NCBI GenBank assembly: GCA_020226215.1
Contig: CM035226.1
Coordinates: 96,434,895 to 96,498,894 of the forward strand
Direction: 5' to 3'
Length of the DNA stretch: 64,000 bases
Source of the DNA: Sindora glabra
Taxonomy: Eukaryota > Streptophyta > Magnoliopsida > Fabales > Fabaceae
The position numbers were made by a program, and so were the translations under genes. The stretch's first letter is position 1; each line of letters begins with the position of its first letter. The notes under the pieces were generated by a model. That model was given only the letters and a program-made list of their open reading frames with translations, had not been told where the DNA came from and ran no database searches. Below, piece by piece: positions 38,531 to 50,720 of the stretch.

Positions 38531-40476
38531 AGGATGATGATGATAATATTCACGGCATGAATGATGATACATTGGGTTATTTGCATCTTCCTTCCCATTA
38601 GATTATTTTATATATATAGTTTTTTTTCATGTATAGGCATTTATGTTAGCCATATACAATTATTTTATAAGTATTTATTTTTTATATGGATTATGTTGCA
38701 CATTATTATTATTACTGCTGGTGTATTTCATTTGTACAATTTAAATTAGATAAAATTAAATTATCAATATCAAATTAATTCAATTGAATTGAAATAAAAA
38801 ATATTTTTATCTATATTATTAAATATAATATATTTATTTAATTAAATTTAATTCTAATTTTATTTTAAAATATTTTTATACTTTTAAAACTTCTGGCGAC
38901 GAAGGTTCATTTCATTTTCTAATTTTTTTTAATTTAAATTCTACAATAATGATAATGTTATCACTGAAATTCATACTTTTAGTGATGGTAACATCATCAC
39001 TTAAAGTCTAAATTTTTTGCAACGACTAAGTCATTCCAAAAATGTGGCTTATATTTTATTATTTTTAATTTTGAACAACTAGCAACGATAATAATCATCA
39101 CTAAATATTTAAATTTTAAAAAATTTTGAATTTTGGAAAGGTTTTTGCAATGACAATGTTGTAGCAGAAACCTTCACTTTTACCATTGATAGAAAAAACA
39201 TTGATGTTGCCACTTTCACTAATGAACCTATATCGATGATATTTTCTGTAATGACTTTTATATTCAACAATGATCGAGCTTTCTATAGCAATGACAATTG
39301 TCATTACTAAAAGTATTTTTTGCTGTAGTGTAAGCTACAAGAAAATATTACTCGTGGTAAAGTATCACTTATATTATAGAAAAACTTTATTTATGGTAAA
39401 ATATCACTTCTACCACAAACCAAGTTATAAGAATACATTCCCTATAATAAAGTATTATTTGTGCCATAAATTAAATTATAAGAACACATTCCTTGTGATA
39501 AAGTATTACTTGTTCCATTATATAAGTTAAAATCTATGGATAAGAATATAGCATTCATGTGATAACTATATATATATATATATATAAGACTACTTATAAT
39601 AAGTGCAATATACTGTAATATAGTAGATAATAAAAAAATCTAACTATTTGTACGTTGTAAGTGTTTAGCAAATAGCTAATTCATTACTTGAGTTAGGGGC
39701 ATTTACACATCCATTATTCTATAATTGAAGATCAAAAAATGGAAAGCATTGCTAGGAATGGTCTAAGTGAAGATGAGCTAGGTACTATTATTTTTTTCCT
39801 ACATACAAATGATTTAATTTTCTCACACATAGCTTTTATTCTTCGATGTTGTGAAGCTAAAATCAACATTATGAAACATAGAAAACGAATAAAAAAATAC
39901 AATTGAGAGCATGTTTAATAAATTTTCCTTTGGAAGGGGATTACCATGACCAATATATGTTCTAGTAGATTTCATCTACTCAAGTCCTAATTTCATCTTT
40001 TCACATCATTAAAAATACCTTTTACTTTCAAAAAATGGAGACAAATAGGATATTAAAATTACAGGACATGAACTTTTAACCTAATTTCTATCCCACTTGT
40101 AAATTAAATAACCACTTTAAATATTTGATGTCTTAATCTAGCTTGTAGTACTAGATTGAATATCGAATATCCCACTTTAAATTATTGAATGCTAAGGAAA
40201 CTTAAGCATAACCATCTATTTCTTACTTTATTCTATCTCACACTCTAACCATATCGCACTAATTGATGCCTTAAGCTTACTTTGATAATATTTTGATTCA
40301 TGCCATCTCTTCTACACCTAAAATTATGGTACAATAAGGCTCACTCAAAATCTTTTAATCAGTCTATATAGCAATCATATAATAATTTGAACCACTTACA
40401 AATGCCACCTCTGTGTTGTATTGGATTGTAACATCAAGATGCCTCATGTGTGATTAGCTTTTAGATATATTCCTTT

Positions 40477-40904
40477 TGTAATCTAAATTTAGGATACTCA
40501 GATGCTTAAATATATCCTAGTTGAAGCATAAATTAAATCAGAGAGCGCGGAAGCCTACCTCCAGCCATTGCCACGTTGAAATTGCACACTGGATTTGCTG
40601 CAATTGCTCTACTAAAATGCTTCGAAAAATTGCTGCAATACTGCACTTAGGTTCTTTTAGGTTCAAGTTTATGCACTTGATGGTGTGATTTTGTCTCAGA
40701 ACAAAATAAGCATTAACTAAACCCAGGGACCCCAGTTTTTCTTTTATATCTACACAATCTCAACTCCTCCTATCAAGGAAGCTAGGATCTCGATGGTTGT
40801 TGAAGCAAAAAAATTGCTTCCTGGTTTCACAGACCACGTTCAGCCAATTTGAACATTGGTTTTGTTACCAACGGAAAGCTAATGGGAGAAAAAGAACTGT
40901 TATA
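40477..40904 (-). repeat. 3' LTR of the copia element
   Basis: 428 bp. On the plus strand it runs from TGTAATCTAAAT to AGAACTGTTATA. The inner end has TA where the other LTR has CA, a point change in the terminal dinucleotide. Confidence 0.93.
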
Positions 40905-41173
40905 TTCTCTTACTTGGTTCGTAAAAACTAAATGTATTCAGAAGAGAAAACTCAATGAATGGATCATAGTGGTAGATCCTCTATCTATGAGTATTACCTC
41001 CCATGTATCACGATACATTTTGTTTTCTCAACCCACCATAACTTAATGAATAACTTTTATACTTATTCTGGATCCTCTTGATACTATTTTTCTCTAAACA
41101 TAAATGTATACATTGAAATGAGAAAAATAACTTAAATTGAATAAAAGCTTTATTACAAATATATGTATATACA

Positions 41174-44100
41174 TCAAAGACTCAATATGGTACCAAGTCC
41201 CATCCTTAATATATGATCCTTAAACACTGATGGTGGCATGCCTTTTGTCAAAGGATCTGCAATCATTAACTCAGTGCTAATGTGTACAATGGTGACTTTA
41301 TTTTCCTTAACACGTTCTTGAATGGCTAAGTACTTAATGTCGATATGTTTACTTTGACTTCCATTTTTGTTATTCTTAGCTAGAAAAACTGCAGCTGAAT
41401 TGTCATAATAAATTCTTAATGGCCTAAAAATTGAATCCACAACTCTAAGCCTAGAAATAAAGCTTTTCAGCTATACACCATGTGAAGTTGCCTCAAAACA
41501 AGATACGAACTCAGCTTTTATTGTAGAAGTAGCAACTAAGGTTTGCTTCATGCTCCTCCAAGACATAGCTCCACTAGGAAACATAAAAATGTATCTTGAT
41601 GTTAATTTCTGTGAATCAACACATCCGGCAAAATCCGAGTCTGAGTAGCTAACTACCTCAAGATTTTCAGTCCATTTGCACATCAGCATGTAATGTTTGG
41701 TACCTTTGAGATACCTCATCACTTTCTTTGTAGCTCTCCAATGATCCATTCCTAGATTACTTTGATATCTCCTAACATTCCAACTGTGAATGCAATGTCA
41801 GGTCTTGTACAAACCTAAGCATACATAAGGCTTCCAACAGTTGAAGCATATGGAATGTTTCGCATTTGTTCCCTTTCTAGATCATTCTTCGAGCACTGAT
41901 TCAAGGAAACAAATTTTATAGAGAAACTGTTTCACCTCATATAGCAACCCCTTATCATTGGTTGCAAGTAGTATATCATCCATATATAGCACAAGGAAAC
42001 AGATTTTACTCCCACTGACCTTGTGGTATATACACTGATCTATGATGTTTTCCACAAATTTGAAAGAGGAAATAACATCATGGAACTTAAGATACCATTG
42101 GCGAGAGGCCTGTTTCAATCCATATATGGATTTCTTAAGCTTGCATACTAAATGCTCACCTGCACTAAAGGAGAATCCTTCAGGTTGTTTCATATATACC
42201 TCTTCCTCTAGATCCCCATTGAGGAATGCTGTCTTCACATCCATCTGATGCAATTCTAAGTCAAATTAGGCAACCAATGCCATTATTATACAAAGGGAAT
42301 CTTTCTTAGACATAGGAGAAAATGTCTCTGTGTAATCAATTCCTTCCTTCTGAGTGAATCCCTTAGCCATGAGTCTTGCCTTATATCTTTTGATGTTGCC
42401 TAATGAGTCCTTTTTCATCTTATAGACCCATTTACACCTAATGGCCTTTAAACCACTAGGCAACTCGACAAGTTCCTGCTGGAAAATTGCACATCATACA
42501 TGCACAGCGGAATAAAAATTTTGCATGATTTCCACCAAGGATCCATGCGAATTTAGGACACCATAGATTAGGGATTAGGGTTTATACCTTTCAGCAAAAA
42601 TCTTCTATCCGCTACACAGCAAATCCGATCTGCTTTTGTCCGTTTTCCAATCCAATATGTTCTCCAAATCACGAACCGGAATAGAAACTAGAAGATCATA
42701 TCACCAGTGCAGTGTTTAATGTGTCTACACCTCTATGGTATCCACACAGAACGATCTCAAAATTTCCAGCCAAATGATAGGTTAGATGGAATTTCTCTCC
42801 TCTCAAGTTTGTGCTAGCAAACTAGGGTGTTTAGGGTCTCCTATTTTCTTTTCCCTCAAAATGCCTCCTAGATTATCTATTGATCCATCTGAGCTTGAAT
42901 AGCATCTTATATATATATAGAAACCTATTAAAACCCTAATAAGAGGTGAGTATTATGGGTTGATTATTAATTAGATCCAATATTATGACTTAATTAATAA
43001 TTGGCCCCTAAGAAATATAACATTAACAAAAGGGCCCAATCTAATTGGTCCTTTCATTAATTAGAAATTATAGTCTAACTAGAATTTCTAATTATGTTAC
43101 TCCAATTCCAATTTTGATTCATTCTTTGTGTGTGATGCAATAGGTTCCCATCATGTTGGCAATGATCCTAAAATCATATTTTAGAATCATAAACAATAAG
43201 CGGAATCTGGCAATGCATCATTGCTACCCAAATAATGAGAACGTTAGTGATCTGACATAACCTTTCAGTGACTACGCAATCAAGTCCCCTTTTATCCTAG
43301 ATATCTAGATCGAACTCAAGGCATGAAAAGTGTCATCCCCTTTATAATTCGATCTCTATGTTTCTTGATTCATGAGTTGACCAAAAAAAAAAGCAAATGA
43401 GATCAACATCACATGTTGACCCATTTGAGCATGGCCATGCATTTCATAGTTAAACTCAATCAAGGGGCCCATAGATATCGCTCATTTAGAAGGAGGGATA
43501 AAAACTTATCTACATCACTCATATTCCTCTACATAATTAGTAGTATACTCAATCACTGTCTTCAAGTTAACCCGTTAAAGTTAACGTTAGACAATGTTAA
43601 AGCATATAATTAACTATGTTGGAAACCATGGTGACTTCAAGTTAAAAAACCATATGTATCACTGTCACTATGAGAGTTGCTTATGACACTCATAAGATGA
43701 TCCATGTAGTAATCTCATGGTAGGTCAGTCCAGTACAATTATTCTCTAACATTTACCTATATGTTAACTTAATATCTCATATCAATCAACTAACATACTA
43801 GTCTCTATGCATCATTGTTATCCCTTTCACAATGATACTTGACTAGGGACATTTAAGAGTATTATTTAAGAAATGATTACTCTAAGAACAAATTACTATA
43901 TCTATTTATTTAACGCAAAGAAATAATAATCTGAAAGTGCCTCATATAAATAATGAAAATATAATACAATGTATGCTTATACAATCATCCTATGATTGGC
44001 TTTCAAGGCATACACCAATAGTTCCCAAACTCCATTAGACGCCATAGAATCCATTTCTTCCTTCATGGCATTGTACCATAGTTTGGATTCTCTGTAGTTA

Positions 44101-46592
44101 ATAGCTTGTGAAAACATCTCAAGGTCATTTTCAGCTTCTATATTGTAGTCTGATTCTTATAGATACATAACATAGTCACTAGGAATTGCTGACCTCTTTT
44201 CCCTAGTTAATCTTCTTAATGTTGGGTTTGCATCCTCTTGGGGAGCATGTACCTCAACTAGTTGTTCAACAATTTCTAGTAGTTGTTCAACAATCGGATC
44301 AACTTGGTCATGACCAACTAGTTGTGGATCCTCAATGATTGGCTGTTCAACACCCAATGGTACTTGAGGGACATGGATCACAACCAATCTATCACTTAAT
44401 GTGGAAGCTTGAGAACCAAAATGATCACATTCAGTGTCTAGATGCTGAATTTGATCATTCCCACTGATCAAGTCATTTTCAAGAAATTTTGCATTTCTTG
44501 ACTCCATAATCCTAGTGCTATGAGATGGACAATAGAAGTTATATCCTTTGGACTTTTCAGCATACCTAATGAAGTAGCCACTTATAGTCCTATGATTCAA
44601 CTTCTTTTATTGTGAATTGTAGACCCTAACCTCAGACAGACATTTCCAAATGCCCATATGCCTTAAACTTGGTTTCCAACCTTTAAATAACTCAAATGAT
44701 GTCTAGCCTTAGTTGGAACTCAGTTAAGGATATACACTGCCATCTTAAGAGCTTCAATCCACAAGGACTTAGGAAGCTTAGAGCTATTAAGCATGGTCCT
44801 TACCATGTCCAATAGTGTTCGATTTCTTCATTCAACTACATCATTTTAGTCTAAAGACCCAAGCATGGTGTATTGGGCAACAATCCTATATTTTTGAAGA
44901 AATCTAGCAAATGGACTTAATGCTTGTCCATCTTCAATGTATCTACCATAATACTCACCACCTCTATCTGATATCACTATCTTAATTTGTTTATCACATT
45001 GTTTCTTTACTTCTGCTTTAAACACCTTAAAGGCATCAAGTGCCTCATTCTTATTATTCAACAGATAGAGATACATATATTGTGAGTAATCATCGATAAA
45101 GGTGATAAAGTATTTTGGACTACTAGAGTTAAAATCTAGACTACAAATGTCTGTATGTATGATTTCTAAAATTGTAGTACTCCTCTTGGCACCTTTCTTG
45201 GTCTTATTAATCTGCTTTCCCTTTATGCAGTCTATACAAGTTTCAAAGTCAGTAAAATCTAGCGTACTAAGTATTTCATCTTTTACTAACCTTTTAACCC
45301 CCTCTATTGAGATATGACCTAGTCTACAATGCCACAACATAAAGGAATCTTCATTAGTAACACATCTCTTAACACCTATGCTACTAGAAACATGCATTGA
45401 ATCATTAGGTATATTGTCTTGTAATTGAATTCAGAAAAGACCATCAGAAATTGTACCATTGCTAACAAGATTAGATTTATAAAATAACTTAAACATATTA
45501 TTTGAAAATTCAAAAGAATATCTAAAAGGCAAAAGTTTTGAAATAGAAATTAAGTTTCTAGAGAAACTTGGTACATAAAAGGTCTTTTCCAATATCAAAC
45601 TAAAGCTAGTATCTAAAACTAGTTTGCAAGTTCCTATAGCTTCAACTAGTGAGCCCATCTTGTTGTTTGAATAGATGTACTGCTCACTGCCCACTAGCTT
45701 CTTTTAGTTTAGAAAGCCCTGCAAGGTATTAGAGATATGAATTGTAAAACCAGAATCAATCCACCATGTGTTACTACTAACATCTACCATATTAGATTCA
45801 TAACAAAAGTGTGAGATTGAGATACCTTTCTTTTCAAGCTAACTCTTAAATTTGTTACAGTTCTTCTTTATGTGTCCCTTCTTCTTGCAAAAGAAACACT
45901 TTGACTCTTTCTTTATATCGCTTTGAATAGATGCATTTCCCTTTCCTTTTGAGTTAGCTTGCTTGTTGTTCTTCCCTTGTGTTGCCAAATGTGCACTTTC
46001 TCCCATTTCTGCAATAAGCCTCCCTTCTTCTTGTACACACATGGACAAAAGTTCATTGATTGTCCATTTTTTCGTATGTGTGTTCTAGGAAATTTTGAAA
46101 GGTCCATACTGAGGCAGCAGAGATTTCAGGATATAGTGCATAAGGAAAGACTCAGACATCTCGACCTCAAGCATTTTTAATTAAGCTGCTATGTCCCTCA
46201 TTTGCATGATGCGTTCTCGTACCCATTATACTGATAAGCTTCATTGATGATAACCTCATCATCAGGGTGCTTGCCAAAGCCTTGTCCGAAGTTTCAAATT
46301 GTTCATCAATAGCTTTCAGCAAAGTTCAAACATTCTGATGCTCTCTAATAGATCCACGAACATTAGCAAATATCTTAGTTTTAATGTACATCATGCTGAG
46401 GCGATTTGATCTCTTGCAACACTCATAAAGTGCTATTTCAGTTGCACTACTACTATCAATTGGTTTAGGAGGTTCATCCTTTCTAATTGCATCATCAACG
46501 TCCATCCACCCCAATTGAAGAAGAATTTTCTTCTTCCATATCTTATAGTTATCACCATTTAATTTGGGAACTTGAAAATCAAAGATATTCAA
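41174..46592 (-). pseudogene. Copia Gag-Pol polyprotein gene, broken
   Basis: Domains in order on the minus strand: Gag from MNIFDFQVPKLNGDNY (46592 downwards); zinc knuckle CFFCKKKGHIKKNC (45898-45857); protease DSG (45757-45749); Gag-pre-integrase LWHCRLGHIS and integrase core with HTDIC and SDRGGEYYG (45397-44846); integrase end and linker (44600-44157); reverse transcriptase start KAIRCKWVYK (42463), then YMDD at 41986-41975; RNase H with SDSDFAGC and DNSAAVFLAKNN (41749-41174). Breaks include a stop after the protease motif (FLN*KK), a stop where the integrase catalytic Glu region reads NDVVE*RN, several frameshifts, a solo LTR inserted after NGVWEL, and loss of about 80 residues between reverse transcriptase and RNase H. 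It is a fossil of a replication polyprotein, not an active gene. Confidence 0.92.
42477..44020 (-). mobile_element. Solo LTR (1.54 kb) inserted in the copia reverse transcriptase
   Basis: It starts TGCTGG and ends CCAATA, imperfect LTR termini (CCAACA before mutation), and is flanked by a perfect duplication GTTCC (42472-42476 and 44021-44025). Removing it and one GTTCC restores the copia reading across that point (NGVWEL then VELPSG). No primer-binding site, gag or pol lies inside. The minus strand reads TATTGGTGTATGCCTTGAAA at its start. A related LTR starts at 63044. It most likely arose by recombination between two LTRs of a full element; a short non-coding element is a less likely alternative. 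Confidence 0.85.
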
Positions 46593-47878
46593 AAGTTGAA
46601 AAGCTGTATAAAATTACATGCTATGTTAATAATTTGAGGTAATTAAAAAATATTCCATATGACATATCTTACCAATGCAAAACATATCTATCAAACATAA
46701 TCCTAGTAGCAAATAAAACTAGCTGTGGGCTCAGTTTCATCTAATTAGGCTTATGTACAAAGTTAGTGAAACTAGCAAACTATATCCCCTATCTTAATTC
46801 CTGTAGGTAGATTAAGGTAAAGGAAAATTTACTATCCTACCCTAATTAATCATATTAAATATAATAACATTCCTATGGGATAATAATTATTATATTAAAT
46901 ATGATCAATTACAACTAATGTCAATTTTCTTAATGTGATCCTAAATTTAAATCTAACGCTTTATGTATAATTTTAGAATAATCAAAGGTGCTGTGGCTAA
47001 ACTTTAATTAAACTAAAATTATACAAATCACTTGACATTTTAAAATATACTTAAACAAAAAATGGATAAATAGGCATTTCTTTATGAGATTTCAAATATT
47101 AATTAATCACTTAAATAAATGTGACAAATTAATTTTCTTTCCATAGAAATATATATTGCCTAAGTTTAATAAAATAATCATACAATATTATCATAATGAG
47201 AAGTAAATAATTAATTAATCATCTAAGCCAAATGTGATTAATTAATTAATTTAAATTCTCCTAATTAACTTTGATATAAAAAATTCAAGATAATACCTCA
47301 TATTATTAATTTTATGATCCAATAAAATTCGAAAAGAAAAAAATTCTAGAAAATAGAAAGTTTCATAATAATAATAATATCTATTGAAAGGTTTATAACT
47401 AAATCTTGGCTAGAATATAACAAGAAATAGTTGCAAAAGCAGTGGCCAATGCTACCTTAATCATGCTCAAGATAGTGGTTTGATGCCAAGCAGTAGCAAA
47501 ATGGAGTTCTCATTTTTAGTAAAGGTTTGAAAACGGGGTATTTGAAAATAGCCTAGCAGAGCCCAAAATCCCTTTAAAAGAAATGATGTCGTTTCATTTA
47601 AGTGAAACTGTGCGTTTCAAGAGGTCATTTTCAACCTCCAGTCGGGCTGATCTGACCTGGTTTTGACCCGTTTCAGAACCCAAAAACAGAACAGCAGACT
47701 CAACAATTTTATGCAGTTTTTAGCATGTTTTTCATCATTTTTTGAGCCTAAAACTATCAAAATCTCATGGGATATCAATTCCTAATCTTAAAACATGATA
47801 AATATAGCATGCATATAGGATTGAAATTAAAAAATATGCTTTATTTTCTACTACGTATAAGCAAGGCAGAGGTAATTA
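46593..47878 (-). other. Long leader between primer-binding site and gag of the copia element
   Basis: About 1.29 kb separates the primer-binding site from the first Gag ATG, much longer than usual for a copia element. The stretch is AT-rich and without domains. Part of it may be a further small insertion, but no terminal repeats were found to prove that. Confidence 0.45.
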
Positions 47879-47891
47879 TGCTCTAATACCA
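47879..47891 (-). promoter_or_regulatory. Primer-binding site (initiator tRNA-Met type) of the copia element
   Basis: The minus strand reads TGGTATTAGAGCA two bases inside the 5' LTR. It matches the usual TGGTATCAGAGCA site complementary to initiator tRNA-Met except for one C-to-T change. It marks where reverse transcription would begin. Confidence 0.88.
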
Positions 47892-47893
47892 AA

Positions 47894-48322
47894 TGTAATC
47901 TAAATCTAGGATACTCATATGCTTAAATATATCCTAGTTGAAGCATAAATTAAATCAGAGAGCGCGGAAGCCTACCTCTAGCCATTGCCACGTTGAAATT
48001 GCACATTGGATTTGTTGTGATTGCTCTACCAAAATGCTCCAAAAAATTGTTACAATACTACACTTGGGTTCTTCTAGGTTCTAGTTTATGCACTTGATGG
48101 TGTGATTTTGTCTCAGAACAAAATAAGCATTAACCAAAACTAGGGACCCCAGTTTTTCTTTTATATCTATACAATCTCAACTCTTACCATCAAGGAAGTT
48201 GGGATCTCGGTGGTTGTTGAAGCAAAAAAATTGCTTCCTGGTTTCACGGACCATGTTCAGCCAATTTGAATGTTAGTTTTGTTACCAACGGAAAGCTAAC
48301 AAAAAAAAATAGAACTATTACA
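47894..48322 (-). repeat. 5' LTR of the copia element
   Basis: 429 bp, running TGTAAT to ATTACA on the plus strand, so its termini are a perfect 6-bp inverted repeat. It would carry the element's promoter. An AT run TTTTATATCTATAC lies in the middle, but a TATA box could not be fixed with confidence. Confidence 0.93.
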
Positions 48323-48327
48323 CCTTT

Positions 48328-49305
48328 AACCTAAACTTATTATAACAAAAAATTGAGAAATAAAAATTTTCAAAGCACAAAATTTTAAGTCCTTTTTGAA
48401 TACTTACTGGTAAGCAAGACCTCAAAACACTACATCACGCTTCCAATCCTCAAAGAAATTAGAGCAGCTAGTGATTCATGAAATCATAACATTACAAGCA
48501 TATACGACACACACATCAGCTTTGATCAAAAGCTGCTAACAGTAATAAAAGATAAATGTTAAACAATGAACAAAGTCTATAGTGGCAATTATAAATAAGA
48601 GAGATAACTTCAAAAAGGTTTTTTTTTTCAAAAAAGGATTGTAAATACCAATATCAAAAAGTCAGATATATTTACCTCCTAAATTGTTCACTTTTTTGTT
48701 TCTCTTGCTCAATTAATGCACCAAGCTTGTTCAAGTCCTTTCTCTTAAAATCAAGCATCTGTTTCTTTTTAGGGTCATCTGTCCTCAAATCAATTATAAT
48801 TATGGGAAAGGCCCTCAGTTGGAATTGTAGAAATAACCCTAACTGAGGTAGAATGATTCTCGAATGATTTACATCACAACTTTAATTTGAGAGCATTGGA
48901 AAATCCTCGGTTGAAAGCATTGCATAACAATTCCCGGTTCTAATTCCAAGCTTTAAATTAAACAAGAATGAATCGTGACTTAAATTAGGGGCAAAGGGAT
49001 TTTAGGTTTCAAATTAGGAGAGAAAAGGATTTTAGGATTCAAAGGCAAAAGGATTTTTTAGTTTCAAAGCTTTGAAATTTGTTTTTTCCCTTTTCATTTT
49101 CAATGCTAATTTAGTGCCCTATTTCACGTGAATTGGAAATATTTTTTAATAAATTTATCAAAATAGTAATGGGCATTTATGGTACTGCCCTTAAGTTTTT
49201 ACTAATGCTAACGGTGCTTGAGAGCCATCGTGAAACATAGACAAATAGCAGTGGTTAAATAAACTGCCACTAATTACCACCATTACATAGTGCCTTTTTT
49301 TGTAA
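48328..49305 (-). mobile_element. Part of an old DNA transposon (CACTA-like end) beside the copia insertion
   Basis: The right end read in complement is CATTACAAAAAAAGGCACTA, a CACTA-type terminus with one C-to-T change. It is followed by short inverted phrases (AATGGTGGTAATTAGTGGCA). Inside are the paired phrases CCTCAGTTGGAATTG and CCTAACTGAGG (near 48810-48850) and a possible minus-strand exon at 48676-48778. The copia element seems to have landed inside it. The opposite end was not found. Confidence 0.35.
48676..48778 (-). CDS. Possible exon of an unrecognised protein inside a transposon remnant
   Basis: 103 bp bounded by an acceptor (GGACAG at 48784-48779) and a donor (AGGAG|GTAAAT). 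In one frame it reads DPKKKQMLDFKRKDLNKLGA, then LIEQEKQKSEQFRR, without stops. It is highly charged and likely helical. No partner exons were identified on either side, so it may be a captured host-gene exon or part of the transposon's own gene. The family is not recognised. Confidence 0.3.
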
Positions 49306-50160
49306 TGATTTATGATTTTGTATAGATGGATAGATCATGGAAAGTTATATGAAATTGATATAAAAATTATCCTAAATGGATAACTAAGTATGAAGTTATG
49401 ACTTTTCAAAATTTCTAACTTAAAATACATATTTTTGCACAAGATATTGTGTTTATTTAATTTTAATTATAAATATTCTAGTGGAGAAGTCAAATTTTGA
49501 TTTTAAAAAAGTTATTTGGCAAATATTTCAAGTTGATTACTTTTCAAAAACTAACATCTTTAACTTTGCATTTTACTCACATCTAGCATGAAGCAAATGC
49601 CTCACAAGTTCAAAACATAAGGAATGCATTTTCTTGCTTCTATTTCTCCCAAATGCTTATTTTTTTCATTTTTATGATTTTTGAATAGATGTTTTTGAGA
49701 GATTTTTGTTTTATGTTTCCCTTGTATAAATTCTAAGGTTATATTTGAGTGTTAGATGTTGATTATGTATTTGATAAGATATTGTAGTTGAAATCAAAGC
49801 TATCGAACAACTACAAAATATATAGAAAAATGGAAAATATCTATGAAAATAACTATTTTTTGTGATTTTAGGAAGGGTAAAACCATTTATGATTTTTTAT
49901 AGATTGATAGATATAAAAAATTTATATGAATTTGATATAAAAATTACTCTAAATGGATAACTAAGCATGAAGTTATGACTTTTCAAAATTTCTAACACAA
50001 AATACATATTTTTGCACAAGATATTGTGTTTATTTAATTTTAATTGTAAATATTTTAGTGGAGAAGTCAAAATTTGGCTTTAGAGTGGTTATTTGGCAAA
50101 TATTTCAAATTGATTACTTATCAAAATCGACATCTTTGACTTTGCATTGGGAATTGGATA
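49306..50160. repeat. Direct repeat of ~260 bp, 577 bp apart
   Basis: Copies at about 49309-49570 and 49888-50150 share long blocks, for example TGGATAACTAAG.ATGAAGTT, TTTTTGCACAAGATATTGTG and GTGGAGAAGTCAAA. The copies are non-coding and moderately diverged. The parent element is not recognised. They might be tandem units of a longer decayed repeat whose intervening part differs. Confidence 0.75.
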
Positions 50161-50657
50161 GTCTATCTTACAAGCAATAATAACAATGTTTTTTTGTTGT
50201 AGGAATTAATCTTATTTTCCCTTTTTATGATGATTTTGTAATATACATCACAAAATATTTACTACGACACTCGATAAAATGTTAATTGTATTCCAACATG
50301 AAATTTTCTAAATACATGATGTTAATCAACATTCCTATACTAGTAGTGGTTATTAAAGCTCTCTTCATCTTCTTCTTTGTCTCTAGAAAGAAAAGGAAGT
50401 TTTCTTAAGTTACACTTGAAGATTAGTAGAGTTTTAACTCCTCTGATCATCCAGGAGGAGGTAGAACTCCACAAACTTTAATAAATTCTATTTATTTTCT
50501 TAAATTATTTCTAAAAGCTCTTTACTAACTCTTTACTATTTTAGGTAACAAATATTGGATAATAGGTGCAAAAAAGAAGTTCTACCCTTTTTTTTAGGAT
50601 GAGTAGATATTCACTTTTTTTTTCTTATTCATTTTCTTTTGAGAAGGTTGTTATGTG

Positions 50658-50720
<63 letters not shown>

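Larger units (their letters stand above)
33866..39330 (+). mobile_element. CACTA (En/Spm) transposon, 5.46 kb, with broken transposase genes
   Basis: The left end is CACTATAAGAAAAAAGGGCA; the right end read in complement is CACTACAGCAAAAAATACTT. A 3-bp duplication TAA flanks it (33863-33865 and 39331-39333), as is characteristic of CACTA elements. The outer ~700 bp at each side carry many palindromic repeats of the GATGACAATTGTCATCACTA type, the expected binding sites for the element's own protein. The plus strand holds a TATA box (34553), an acidic C-terminal-like fragment (36741-37106) and a stop-ridden transposase stretch (37250-38530). It cannot code for an intact transposase, so it is non-autonomous. 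Confidence 0.9.
33604..39760. mobile_element. Second family B CACTA-like element, split by an inserted CACTA element
   Basis: The left end is CACTATAACAAATTAACAC at 33604, followed by the family phrases seen at 30225-30600. The sequence breaks at 33865 and resumes at 39331, with the 51-bp units continuing on the far side. Right of the break, 39560-39700 matches 30690-30800 (for example TTATAATAAGTGCAA and TTTAGCAAATAGCTAATTC). The right terminus was not found and the end given is only where similarity fades. No coding capacity. Confidence 0.6.
40477..48322 (-). mobile_element. Ty1/copia LTR retrotransposon, 7.85 kb, defective
   Basis: Two LTRs (40477-40904 and 47894-48322) bound an internal region in minus orientation carrying gag, protease, integrase, reverse transcriptase and RNase H in copia order. 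A perfect 5-bp duplication CCTTT lies at 40472-40476 and 48323-48327. A primer-binding site is present and a purine tract (AAGTAAGAGAA, near 40905-40915) precedes the 3' LTR. The LTRs differ at roughly 35-40 of 428 positions by eye, nearly all transitions, so the insertion is old. Stops, frameshifts, a deletion between reverse transcriptase and RNase H and an inserted solo LTR make it unable to code for a full polyprotein. Confidence 0.95.

Noticed and set aside
42042..42248. Plus-strand frame over the copia reverse transcriptase
   Set aside because: Antisense shadow of the YMDD-containing coding strand; likewise 45102-45317 and 45959-46180.
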